Below are positions 7,906 to 16,284 of a stretch of 64,000 nucleotides of DNA, piece by piece. Numbering within the stretch: the stretch's first letter is position 1; each line of letters begins with the position of its first letter. Location: contig JAPDPX010000012.1 in the NCBI GenBank assembly GCA_034506255.1, positions 1-64,000 of the forward strand, in the 5' to 3' direction. The notes beneath the pieces are model-generated. The model had not been told where the DNA came from and made no database searches. It was given only the letters and a program-made list of their open reading frames with translations. This DNA is from a candidate division KSB1 bacterium (GTDB taxonomy: Bacteria; Zhuqueibacterota; Zhuqueibacteria; Zhuqueibacterales; Zhuqueibacteraceae). The position numbers and the translations under genes are program-made.

Positions 7906-9045
7906 TCAAACATAGCGACCGTAAGTTTTGGCGACTTCGACGAGTGCGAACAGGTTCTCATCGGGCGTGTCACGCCCGCATTGATCGCCGGTGGCGAGAA
8001 TGTAACCGCCGCCGGCTGCGGCAGCATCGATGCACGCCCGGGCCTCGCGCTCGACCTCGGCCACCGTGCCGTGGTGCATGGTTTCAAAGGTGTTGACATT
8101 TCCCTTCAAACAAAGCTTGTCGCCGAATTTTCTTTTCGCTTCGGCAAGATCGACATCGCCGCCCGGCGGCCGTTCCAGCGGCTCCATGACGTTGACGTCG
8201 GTTTCGTGATAATTGATTTCGATGATCAGCCGCGAGCGTCCGCAGGTGTGCTGGTGGCAGATGACGCCCGCCTGCCGGCATTTGCCGGCGATGCGCTGAA
8301 TGACGGGCAAATCATACTGGCGATAGATCGCCGGGGAGCTGAGGCTGAGCGACGAGGAGGAGCCGTTGATCAAAATCTCATCGGGCCGGCCGGGCAGCAC
8401 GCGATCGAGCATGCGATCGACAAAATCGCAGTAATACTCGTGCACCTGGCGCATCAGGTCCGGCTGTTCATAAAAATCGCGCAACGCCTGCAGCGCACCG
8501 CCCTCCCGCACCCACACCCAGAATCCCATGAAAGTTTCCAGACCGGGGCCATGGATGCCCAGCTCGCCGATCTTGTCGCGATTCCTGCAGGGATCAACGA
8601 ACGGGCGTTGTTCCATGTACCAGCGCAGTTTGGGAAAATCCTGCGCGATATCCTTGATCATCCCGCTCATCTGCCAGGGCGGATCGGCGCGCGGATAGCA
8701 CACGACTTCCGTGAGCCGGCCAAAGGGTGTATCCAGCCAGCGCTCCACCTGCAACCCGTCTTCCGAGGATTGCAGGATGCGTCGCGGCCACTTGGGCGCT
8801 TCATACATGGTGAGATTGTCGTAGATGTACCAGCCGTCGATGCCGAAATATTTCACCGCCTGAAGATAGGCTTCGTCGAGCGGCGGGTCTTCATGGAGAT
8901 AGATCTCCCAGAAGGGTTTGCCCAGCAGGCGGCACGGCACCATGTTGGAAATGTCGGGCATGACCGGCACGTGATCAGGGATTTGCCGGCGCATGGCCGC
9001 AAGAATGCGCTGGCGCGGGGTCAGCGCGGTTGGGACAGGAGGCAT
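7906..9045 (-). CDS. URO-D family methyltransferase with intact zinc-ligand pattern (MtaA-like)
   Basis: 379-residue URO-D superfamily protein. It keeps candidate zinc ligands of MtaA/CmuA-type methyltransferases: H266-T-C268 in the segment ICHQHTCGR, and C356 in ATGDQCGRDTPDENLF. This supports a methyl-transfer role, either from a methylated substrate to the corrinoid protein or from the corrinoid to a C1 carrier. I chose the ATG at 9045 (MPPVPTALTPRQRILAAM), because the family N-terminus begins there and the 27 residues before it look like leader DNA. It lies 89 nt upstream of the corrinoid gene on the same strand, so the three genes probably form one transcript. It could be a methyltransferase I or II. 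The sequence alone does not decide. Confidence 0.82.
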   Translation of the reverse strand: MPPVPTALTPRQRILAAMRRQIPDHVPVMPDISNMVPCRLLGKPFWEIYLHEDPPLDEAYLQAVKYFGIDGWYIYDNLTMYEAPKWPRRILQSSEDGLQVERWLDTPFGRLTEVVCYPRADPPWQMSGMIKDIAQDFPKLRWYMEQRPFVDPCRNRDKIGELGIHGPGLETFMGFWVWVREGGALQALRDFYEQPDLMRQVHEYYCDFVDRMLDRVLPGRPDEILINGSSSSLSLSSPAIYRQYDLPVIQRIAGKCRQAGVICHQHTCGRSRLIIEINYHETDVNVMEPLERPPGGDVDLAEAKRKFGDKLCLKGNVNTFETMHHGTVAEVEREARACIDAAAAGGGYILATGDQCGRDTPDENLFALVEVAKTYGRYV

Positions 9046-9156
9046 GTTTTCCAGTCTCTTGGTTTTGGTGAGTGTGCGCTTGCAACCGGCGCTTCCAATT
9101 GCTGCCCGCCAAACCGGATCAGCCATCGCCCAATGTCACTAACTTTTCAACCTGAA

Positions 9157-9495
9157 TTTTGCACCCGGATTGGCCTCCTCCGCGAGAAACGCCGCTTTGA
9201 TGGTGACGACCGACCACCCAAGGGGTGGTGCATAAAAAAAATTTGCAGGCCAACGTGCTGTCACCTCCGGTAGGCGTGAACTGTTTTTAGTGAAACTGCT
9301 TTTTGCATTTCCCCAAACTCCGTCAGGAGGCCCTGCTCAAAAAACCGCGCCCGCTCACGAGAAATTCTACAGGCCCATCCTGACGGAGTTTAAAGACAGG
9401 CAAGCTTCCCATGTCTGCAAACAGTTCACTCCTTCCAGAGTTTTATGAACAAGCTGTTTCTTCCGGGCAACAGCAAGTCAATATGCAAAATTCAG
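9157..9495. repeat. Mosaic intergenic repeat, copy 1
   Basis: Blocks shared with 18957-19374 in the same order and orientation: TTTTGCACCCGGATT, then AAACGCCGCTTTG, GGGGTG-GCATAAAAAA with TTTGCAGGC, CTCCGTCAGGAG, CTCAAAAAA-CCGCGCC, TCCTGACG and, after a variable stretch, CCGGGCAACAGCAAG with ATGCAAAATTCAG. No coding capacity is apparent. The two copies differ by many substitutions and by an insertion in copy 2, so this is an old dispersed element. Confidence 0.75.
9315..9391. repeat. Palindromic core with 14-bp perfect inverted arms
   Basis: Arms AAACTCCGTCAGGA (9315-9328) and TCCTGACGGAGTTT (9378-9391) are exact reverse complements, separated by 49 bp. The related core in copy 2 (about 19062-19326) keeps the arms (CTCCGTCAGGAG and CTCCTGACGAAGTTTGGGG) but is split by a 175-bp insertion. 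This looks like a small non-autonomous palindromic element. Confidence 0.7.
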
Positions 9496-9749
9496 GTTGT
9501 ATCCAAAACTGCTGCCCATACAGGAGGTCCAACGACCGGCCTGCTTGAAAGAACGCGACTGCCGCCCGGGGTTCTTATTGAACTGGAACGCCAAACCAAA
9601 GAAAGCAGGCATACCACGAATGAGGAAAAATTGCAACGCATGATTGCACGCAAAAGCATGAAGAACACAAAGAAATCCTGCGCGTGCTTGGCGGCTTGGC
9701 GGTTGACAGATTTGGTTGCGGCCTGAAAGCCGCGCTGCGCCTGCACGGT

Positions 9750-12353
9750 TCAATTTTGCCTTACCAGCTCGAGCATCACGCTCCCGCCCCATTTGCCGCG
9801 CCAGGCATCGGGCAAAGTCCCGCCGCGCTGCGGAGTGAAACCCTTTTCTTTGAATGCTTCCAGTCTGATCACCAATTCACCCGGCGGAGGGGAAACCCGG
9901 GGTGTCACCACCGCGATACTGGCGCGGCGGCCATCCGCGGAAACGTGCACCTGCAACGAGAGCGTTCCCCATTCCGTGGGAGCCTCCGGCAGCGCGATCG
10001 TGGCATTGGAAGACAGCCACGCCGGCGGGACACCTGCAAGCAGTTCGATCTCCCGTCCGCGCTCCAGCACCAACAGATGGCGCACCAAGCCGAGGAAGAA
10101 CGCACTGGCGCTGGCATTCGAGACATCGCCGGAAGTGCGGCGGCCAACCTCGCGGGGATGCTGTTCCTCCACCCAGGTTGCCAGCGGCGAGGCATGATTG
10201 GCGATGGCGTAGAGCGCCGCCACCGCGCGTGCGCGATTCCCGCACCACAAATGTGCGAGGCCACGCAGGGCGTCAAAGAAAGGCCAAAGTCCGTTCTGCA
10301 GCCAGCCGGTGTTTACGGTCAGGCCTTGTTTGAGGCTGTCGTCGAGCACGGCCAGGGTGCCGGCGAGCAATTCCCCGTCACATGCCAGGAAGCCACCGCG
10401 AAAGGCGGCCTCCAATGGCGCCCACTGGCCGCGCTGCGGCACCTCGGATTGGGTCGTGTCGGCGATGCGCACGGGCAAATACCAATGGCCGTGCGGGTCA
10501 CGGCGCTTGTCGCGCTCATAGGCACGGCGAAAGGAGGCCATGAAATCATCAAAAAACGCCTGCCATCTTCGCGCTCCGGCCTCCTCCCCCAGCCAGCGGG
10601 CGGCGGCGACCGCCGTGTGCGTTGCAATCAATGACCAGTAGACGCTGCTGTATTCGGCATTGATGCCGGCGATGCCGCCGTCCGTGAAGCCTGGTGGCAT
10701 CAGGCCGAAATACGAAGCGCCGGAGTCTGCCAGGGTTTGTGCACGGGTGCGTGCAATCCATTCCAGGCCGCGTGTGACCGCGGGCCAGTGTGCGCGCAGC
10801 CAGCCGGCGTCATTGGCCAGGCGGCTGTAGCGGCAGATGAGGTAAATCAGCAGCGGCGTTTCGCGATGCATGGCATGCGGCGCCATCACCCGCACCTGGC
10901 CATCGCTGCCCTGAAAACGCATGACATTTTCCACCACGGCGCGGGCAGCCGCGAGATCGCCCAGAAAAGCTGCGGCTTCGATGGCGTAGACCACATCGTG
11001 CATCCACAAGCCACGATACACCGAAGGCCCGGGTTGAAACTGCAACCGGCCATCCACCATCTCGCGCATCTGATAGAGATTGCGAATGCTGGCATCCAGC
11101 ACGTATTGCAGCCCGTCATCAGGCAGGCGGATGCGATCATAAGGCAGGCCGGCCTGCTGCTGCCAAAATTGGCGGCTGCGCTGCAGTTCCGCGTGCAAAT
11201 CAGGAACGTGTGTGATGCCCGCCGCACCGCGCCGGCCGTGCACCACAATCACTTCCACCTGGCGGGTGCCGCGCGGCAGTGCCAGGCGCCAGCCGCCTTT
11301 CGTTTGAGTGGCGCGCCGGGCAGCCGGTCTGCTCAGCAAATAAGGCCGGCCCTCCCACAGCAACCTGCCGTTTGCCGCATCAAATGCCAGCTCGCGGTTG
11401 GTTTGTATGATGATTTCCGGGGTGACGGTGTCACTGTTGAAAGTGGCGAGCATGGCATCTAGACGGGGCGCGGGCGCAGCCGTTTCATATTCCAGACCAC
11501 AGGGATGGTAAATCTCCGCCTGCGCCGACAGCTCACCGCGCAAAACGGCTTCGGCGGAAACAGCGGCGTCTGCCGGGAAGATCCAAAAGCCGTTGAGAAA
11601 GACATTGGGATCCGGACTGGTGAGCGCGGCGTGCACTGCCAGCGTCAAAACACCGTCGCGGTTTTCATCCCTGCCATCAAACAGCAAAACGTGCGGTTGA
11701 TTGCGCTCACCGGCGGCGAGCGGATCAAAAAGACGCGGGGCGGTGCCCTCCACGTGCAATTCCAAAATGCGCATGCCGGGCCGGGGCTTGTATGGCTCGC
11801 ACAGGCCAAGCGCCACCTTTTTGGCGCTGCCGGCTGCCACCGGGACGCAATATTGAATCGGACGATTCACCCCCCAGGCGGCGTTGCGAAATGCCGGATC
11901 ATGAAGGCCCGCCGGCGTGGTCCAGCCAATGACACCATTGCGGCCATTCCGCCGTTGCACACCCTGCTCCTCACGCGCTGGTTCCACCGGCCACCGCGCC
12001 GGCACCAGGGCGAAGCTTTGCACCTGTACGCGAATGTCTCCGGCCGCCAGTTCGGTTTGCGCAATTGCAATGCGCGGATGCTCCCATTGTTGTTTGATCA
12101 CGGACAGTTCCCGGCCGGCAACGCCGAGGCCGATGGTGGTGAGCGGCCGGGCGTAGGGGCCGGGGCCAAAATCGCAGGCCAGTTCGCCTTTTTCGTTGAT
12201 CAGGCTCTTCTGCCAGTCATCGGGCAGGCACAGAGCACTGAGATGCGTAAAGGGCGCATGGCGAAAATCGACGAACAGTTCCTGCGATTCTGAGGGGACG
12301 GCCAAAAGCAGGGGCAGAATGGCAAGAGTTGCCGGGAATGAAATGTTCCACAT
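9750..12353 (-). CDS. Secreted (alpha/alpha)6-barrel glycosidase-like protein
   Basis: 867 residues. From ATG 12353 the N-terminus MWNISFPATLAILPLLLAVP reads as a signal peptide, which is why I prefer it over an in-frame ATG 31 codons upstream. Residues about 30-430 are beta-rich with no recognised family. Residues about 440-800 match the six-hairpin glycosidase superfamily: YRGLWMHDVVYAIEAAAFLG, then FQGSDGQVRVMAPHAMHRET, then WLRAHWPAVTRGLEWIARTR. A beta-sandwich-like C-terminus follows. This fold covers alpha-L-rhamnosidases (GH78), GH63/GH37 and amylo-1,6-glucosidase-like enzymes. Rhamnose genes elsewhere in the window make an alpha-L-rhamnosidase-type activity plausible, but no family-defining residue set could be assigned by eye. 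It lies in the minus-strand hydrolase run 361 nt after the 803-residue gene. Confidence 0.65.
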   Translation of the reverse strand: MWNISFPATLAILPLLLAVPSESQELFVDFRHAPFTHLSALCLPDDWQKSLINEKGELACDFGPGPYARPLTTIGLGVAGRELSVIKQQWEHPRIAIAQTELAAGDIRVQVQSFALVPARWPVEPAREEQGVQRRNGRNGVIGWTTPAGLHDPAFRNAAWGVNRPIQYCVPVAAGSAKKVALGLCEPYKPRPGMRILELHVEGTAPRLFDPLAAGERNQPHVLLFDGRDENRDGVLTLAVHAALTSPDPNVFLNGFWIFPADAAVSAEAVLRGELSAQAEIYHPCGLEYETAAPAPRLDAMLATFNSDTVTPEIIIQTNRELAFDAANGRLLWEGRPYLLSRPAARRATQTKGGWRLALPRGTRQVEVIVVHGRRGAAGITHVPDLHAELQRSRQFWQQQAGLPYDRIRLPDDGLQYVLDASIRNLYQMREMVDGRLQFQPGPSVYRGLWMHDVVYAIEAAAFLGDLAAARAVVENVMRFQGSDGQVRVMAPHAMHRETPLLIYLICRYSRLANDAGWLRAHWPAVTRGLEWIARTRAQTLADSGASYFGLMPPGFTDGGIAGINAEYSSVYWSLIATHTAVAAARWLGEEAGARRWQAFFDDFMASFRRAYERDKRRDPHGHWYLPVRIADTTQSEVPQRGQWAPLEAAFRGGFLACDGELLAGTLAVLDDSLKQGLTVNTGWLQNGLWPFFDALRGLAHLWCGNRARAVAALYAIANHASPLATWVEEQHPREVGRRTSGDVSNASASAFFLGLVRHLLVLERGREIELLAGVPPAWLSSNATIALPEAPTEWGTLSLQVHVSADGRRASIAVVTPRVSPPPGELVIRLEAFKEKGFTPQRGGTLPDAWRGKWGGSVMLELVRQN

Positions 12354-12714
12354 TGCAGGATTCCACGAAATTGCCGCTTCCAACCTGCGGGCAGACAGCA
12401 TGCTCCATGCTGCCAACTTCCGAAAAGGCAGGTCAATGGCGGGCAAAACAATTCAAAAGCGATAATAGAAACAAGAGCGCAGATATAAACAGCGCACTCT
12501 GCTGGAGCCGCTTCTTGCTGGCGCTGCCTCGAGAGGAGAGGCAGGACAGCCGGCAGTTCCGCTCGGGACGCCCTGTTCATGGCACGACAGCGATCCAACC
12601 CTCAATATCAAAATCAACCTGCATAATTCTCCCGCGAAAGCAGAACGCTCGCGGAAAAAGCCATTTCGCGGGAGAAAAAGTGGCCGCAGCGTTCTCCCAA
12701 TTGATCGCAACGGG
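12354..12714. other. Gap with palindromic REP-like unit
   Basis: 361 bp between two minus-strand glycosidase-like genes. Apart from the 13-bp inverted repeat at 12627-12676 I see no gene or RNA. Confidence 0.5.
12627..12676 (-). terminator. Inverted repeat downstream of the 803-residue glycosidase gene
   Basis: Perfect 13-bp arms TTCTCCCGCGAAA (12627-12639) and TTTCGCGGGAGAA (12664-12676) with a 24-nt spacer, starting about 40 nt after the minus-strand stop at 12715. On the minus strand the tail is TTATGC, not a strong U-run. It may be a terminator or a REP-like element. Related words (AAAAGCCATTTCG-GGG) occur near 19640 and a CCATTTCGCGAAA word occurs near 62815, both also downstream of minus-strand genes. 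Confidence 0.45.
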
Positions 12715-15126
12715 TCATTCCTTACGCCGGCCATACCGTTCCAGCGCGGTGGCCAGCACGCCAAATTGATCGGTCAGCAGGCCTTCATATCCGCAGGGCC
12801 GGTCATCCCCAAAACGCCAATCCACCCCGCTTTTGTTGCCGCCGAACACCAGGCCGCGGGCCAGACCTTCACACAAACGGCAGAGCAGTTCTTCGGCTTC
12901 GGCGTTCATGCCGACCCAATAAAGCGCATTGACGAAATGTCTGGCCTGTGCCATGGTGCGGCCGCCGTTTTGATAATAACCGTGCGGATACCCCTGCATG
13001 ATGTCGGCAAGATCAGCATCGGGAATATGCCAGAGATTGCCCGGCAATCCCAGGAGCGGATCCGGCATGGCCACGCGCCTGGTCTCCTGCCATAATCGCT
13101 TCATAATGGCGCGCGCTTCGTCAAAATCCAGCAGACCGCAGCTCACCGCGGCACCATTGACGAAGAGAAAGGCATAATCATGCAGTTTGTTTTCCGCGCA
13201 CCGCCAGCCTGCCAGCCAGCCGGTTTCCGGGTTGAAGAACGTGGGGCGATAGTTTCTGCGCAACTCGGCTGCCCAATCGGCCAGCCCCGCGCTGAGATCG
13301 GCGGCCCCCAGGCCGGGGAGAACCTCCGCGAGCACCCGCAAGGCACGATAGAGAATGGCATTCGAAAAGGCGTCCTTCCAGCCGAAGGAAACAACATCGA
13401 ACCAGCATGTGCTCCATTGGCCGGTGCCACTCACGCCGGTGCGAAAGCGGCTCTCGATCAGGCCGTCGCCGTCAAGATCACGGCGCTGCATTTTCTCCAA
13501 TTGTCGGCGAATCGCTTCGCGATATTCGCGCAGCCAGGCCGCCGTGCCGGAGTGCTGCAGATATTCCCCGAGTCCCAGCAAACAGGCCGCGCCGGTGAGC
13601 AGGTATTCATCCTCGGCTTCATGAAAAACACCGTGCTGCAGGATGTTGCCGCTGGTATAGCCCTGGCCGCCTTCGAGCCAGCGTTCGAGTGAATCGCGCA
13701 GCAAATCCACGGCGTGCAGATTGGGCAGCAGCCTGCCCATGCGCGTGGTGATCGCCGACCAGTTGTCCATGCAAATCGGGCAGTGCATGGAGGCGCCATT
13801 GTTGCTGAAGGTTGCGGTGTCAGGACGGTAGGTGAGCGCGGTGAAGCCGCATTTTTGCAGCGCGGCAGCGACCGGCGCGGGTGTGCCGGCAGCAAGCGCG
13901 ACCGCGGGCCGCGCCAGTGTGAATTCCAGTTCACACTCGAATTTTCCAGCAGGCAGAAAATAGTATCCTTCCGGCCGGGGGATCTCGCCGAGCTTCAGTT
14001 CGCCGGTGGTCAGATCGAGCGGGCGAAAAGCATCGCTGCGCCAAAGCGCGTGGTTGTTGCTGGCGGTGATGCGCAGCGTGCCGAAACGCGGAGCGTGCAG
14101 CAGCACGGGCAACTCCAGCAAACCGGTTTCGCCACAGCGTGTGATGCTGCCGAGAACATGCGCCGGGGAAACGGTCGGCCGCAAACTGATGAGCCAGGCA
14201 CTGCTGTACCAGGCGGATACCTCGTGTGTCGCGGTGCGCGAGGCGCGCAGCAGCAGGCGGTCTTCTTCGATTTGCCAGTGCAAGTGATACTGCTGCCCGG
14301 CTTCCGGCAGCGCCAGTTCATACTCGACGCGATTGCCCTGCACGCGCGTGACGCCCTGCACTTCATAACGCAGCGTGGGCGCGGCCAGCGGCCGGGAAGC
14401 GAGCGGATGCAGCATCACACCTTGCGGAAAACTCCCCGCCTGCTGAAAGAGAAGGTTTGGCGAAGTGCGGCCGCTGCCCTCTTCATCGAGGCCAAGGTGG
14501 GAAAAGCCGGCGCGATTCAGCCAGAAACCGATTTCCAGGAAACGGGTGCGATAGCGAATTTCACCATCGTGGCACGCTGCGGTCACGCCGCGCGGCAAAC
14601 CCGCCAGGGAAACGGCTTCGGTGACAAGCACCTGTTCGCGCCGCGGCGCCAGGCCGGCAAGCATTTCGCCCTCGAGCAGGAACGCGCCGGAGACCAGATT
14701 CCACGAGGGCCACCAGTTGTCGATGCCGCAGCGCCGGACTTCGAGAATCACCGCGGAAGTGATCACGCCGTCGAGGTCGAACCACCGCACTTCATCGGGC
14801 GCCGGTGCGGGCAGATCGTTGACCGCCAACTGCACGTGCCAGCGGCCCTCCTGCCAGACCAGCACGCGAAACGCCATCACCCAATCGAGATCCTGAAAGC
14901 TGCCGCATTTGTGATAGCCCTGCGCCGGCCGCACGCCCAGGCGTTGCAGTTTGGCCGGACCGTGGCACTGCAGGATGCGGGCATGAATGATGCGGCGGCG
15001 GGGGGCCTGTTCCTCGCCCGCCAGCGGTGTGGCCCACAACGCACGGCAGAACGACAACCGCGGATGCGAAAACAAATCACCCATGGGCGGCGTGTGATCC
15101 GCCGCCTGCAACAAATCCCTCATCAT
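12715..15126 (-). CDS. Glycosyl hydrolase-like protein with C-terminal six-hairpin domain
   Basis: 803 residues from ATG 15126, which has GAGGG 8 nt upstream; an ATG at 15147 would add seven residues. No signal peptide is seen, so it is probably cytoplasmic. Residues about 20-180 look like a carbohydrate-binding beta-sandwich (RVLVWQEGRWHVQLAVNDLP, then VRWFDLDGVITSAVILEVRR). About 200-430 is further beta-sandwich. About 440-800 is an (alpha/alpha)6 barrel with MHCPICMDNWSAITTRMGR, NILQHGVFHEAEDEYLLTG, RRDLDGDGLIESRFRTG and FGWKDAFSNAILYRALR. The pattern fits amylo-alpha-1,6-glucosidase-like or GH63-like inverting glycosidases. Substrate is unknown. It starts 24 nt after the sulfotransferase gene ends, so they are probably co-transcribed. 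Confidence 0.65.
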   Translation of the reverse strand: MMRDLLQAADHTPPMGDLFSHPRLSFCRALWATPLAGEEQAPRRRIIHARILQCHGPAKLQRLGVRPAQGYHKCGSFQDLDWVMAFRVLVWQEGRWHVQLAVNDLPAPAPDEVRWFDLDGVITSAVILEVRRCGIDNWWPSWNLVSGAFLLEGEMLAGLAPRREQVLVTEAVSLAGLPRGVTAACHDGEIRYRTRFLEIGFWLNRAGFSHLGLDEEGSGRTSPNLLFQQAGSFPQGVMLHPLASRPLAAPTLRYEVQGVTRVQGNRVEYELALPEAGQQYHLHWQIEEDRLLLRASRTATHEVSAWYSSAWLISLRPTVSPAHVLGSITRCGETGLLELPVLLHAPRFGTLRITASNNHALWRSDAFRPLDLTTGELKLGEIPRPEGYYFLPAGKFECELEFTLARPAVALAAGTPAPVAAALQKCGFTALTYRPDTATFSNNGASMHCPICMDNWSAITTRMGRLLPNLHAVDLLRDSLERWLEGGQGYTSGNILQHGVFHEAEDEYLLTGAACLLGLGEYLQHSGTAAWLREYREAIRRQLEKMQRRDLDGDGLIESRFRTGVSGTGQWSTCWFDVVSFGWKDAFSNAILYRALRVLAEVLPGLGAADLSAGLADWAAELRRNYRPTFFNPETGWLAGWRCAENKLHDYAFLFVNGAAVSCGLLDFDEARAIMKRLWQETRRVAMPDPLLGLPGNLWHIPDADLADIMQGYPHGYYQNGGRTMAQARHFVNALYWVGMNAEAEELLCRLCEGLARGLVFGGNKSGVDWRFGDDRPCGYEGLLTDQFGVLATALERYGRRKE

Positions 15127-15150
15127 GAAATTCACCCTCGCTGTCATCCC

Positions 15151-16008
15151 TCAAGAGAGATAACCATAATGCCGCAGCAACTCCAATGCGCCCGGCTCAC
15201 GTTCGAGCGCGGCGATGGCCGCCGCATGTTTTGCCTCCTGCCAGCGACCGATGGAATGGTCGTTCATCGGCCGGGCGGGATTGAACCAGGCGATGCTTTC
15301 CTTCACCCGCGCGGTTTCCGGATAGCGCAGGAAGGCGTCGGTGAAATCTTCTTCGAGGAACCGGCAAATGCGGCGCATGGTGGATTCATAATCGCGCACC
15401 AGCTCTTCATAGCGCACAGTGAGCACCTGCGGGTGTTGCTCCCAGCGGCGGCCGGCGGAGACATCCATCACCCAGCGATGCGGGGTCACCCAATAGCGCG
15501 TGGGATCGTTGGGATGCACCGAGGTCACCACATCGCGGCCGTCGCGCACAATATGAAGCAGGCGCACGCCCCTGCCGAAATGCTGCAGGATGCGGCCGAA
15601 ATAGATCACATTGCGCGGCGTTTTCTCGCACCAGCGCGTGCAGGATGGGGGAATCGCGTGTTCCAACAAATAGCCGTAGATTCTCCCGAGATCAAAGGGC
15701 GCGTCGGGATCCGGTGTTTTATTGTAGAGACCGTCGGCACCATAGCCGTCGCGGCACAGCGCCGTGGTCTCGACGGCGATGGCGAAGATATGCGGATGGC
15801 AGGAAAGGATCGACAACAGCAGGGTCGTCCCCGAGCGGCCGCAGCCACCGATCACGACGGGCCGGCGGCTGAGCTGGCGGATGCGGCGCGCCAGCGGCCA
15901 CGGCGCCCGGCGGTAAAGCGCCAGCGTGGCACGCCAGTTGGCGAGCTGCCAGGCCGGATATTTCAATAACGGTCGCAAAAAAGGAGCATCCAATACTGTC
16001 GGTCTCAT
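15151..16008 (-). CDS. Sulfotransferase family protein (PAPS-dependent)
   Basis: 285 residues. The 5'-phosphosulfate-binding loop is clear (IGGCGRSGTTLLLSIL, residues about 53-68). So is the 3'-phosphate-binding block (LLHIVRDGRDVVTSVHPNDP, about 150-169). WCEKTPRN (about 126-133) is also typical. Family members move sulfate from PAPS to hydroxyls of glycans or small molecules. I start at ATG 16008; a TTG one codon earlier is possible. There is no signal peptide. Its place between glycosidase genes is unexpected, because catabolic loci usually carry sulfatases, which remove sulfate, and none is visible here. It may instead decorate a cell-surface glycan made elsewhere. Confidence 0.85.
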   Translation of the reverse strand: MRPTVLDAPFLRPLLKYPAWQLANWRATLALYRRAPWPLARRIRQLSRRPVVIGGCGRSGTTLLLSILSCHPHIFAIAVETTALCRDGYGADGLYNKTPDPDAPFDLGRIYGYLLEHAIPPSCTRWCEKTPRNVIYFGRILQHFGRGVRLLHIVRDGRDVVTSVHPNDPTRYWVTPHRWVMDVSAGRRWEQHPQVLTVRYEELVRDYESTMRRICRFLEEDFTDAFLRYPETARVKESIAWFNPARPMNDHSIGRWQEAKHAAAIAALEREPGALELLRHYGYLS

Positions 16009-16284
16009 CAATACAAATCAGCCTTGGAAATCCTCGCGCAGCGTCGGTCGCAGGGTTCACAGGGCTGCACGTGCCCACTGCCCGCACTGTTGTCTGGCCC
16101 TGCGCCGGCCCTCGCAAACAATTCCGACTCATGTGACTCCCGACAATCCTGTCGCAAGAATCACGCATGTGCCTGCTGCTTTGCCACTCGGAAAATATCC
16201 GGCCGTGTGCCCGCATTTCACGGGATGCCAGCCTGGGTGGCTTCGCCGATGGCATGGGCAGGCAAGCTGGCGTTGCCGCCGCAG

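Larger units (their letters stand above)
9046..9749. other. Repeat-bearing intergenic gap
   Basis: 704 bp between two minus-strand genes. It contains copy 1 of a mosaic repeat (9157-9495), related to 18957-19374, including a 77-bp palindromic core. Short open frames here have no recognisable composition or family features. No RNA gene was recognised. Confidence 0.6.

Noticed and set aside
6159-9045. Calling either URO-D protein HemE (heme biosynthesis)
   Set aside because: Both lack the N-terminal arginine motif of true uroporphyrinogen decarboxylases and sit next to a corrinoid protein gene, which points to methyl transfer.
9046-9749. Small open frames in the repeat-bearing gap (for example one starting near 9445)
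   Set aside because: They run through repeat blocks shared with 18957-19374, lack a Shine-Dalgarno and have no protein-like pattern.
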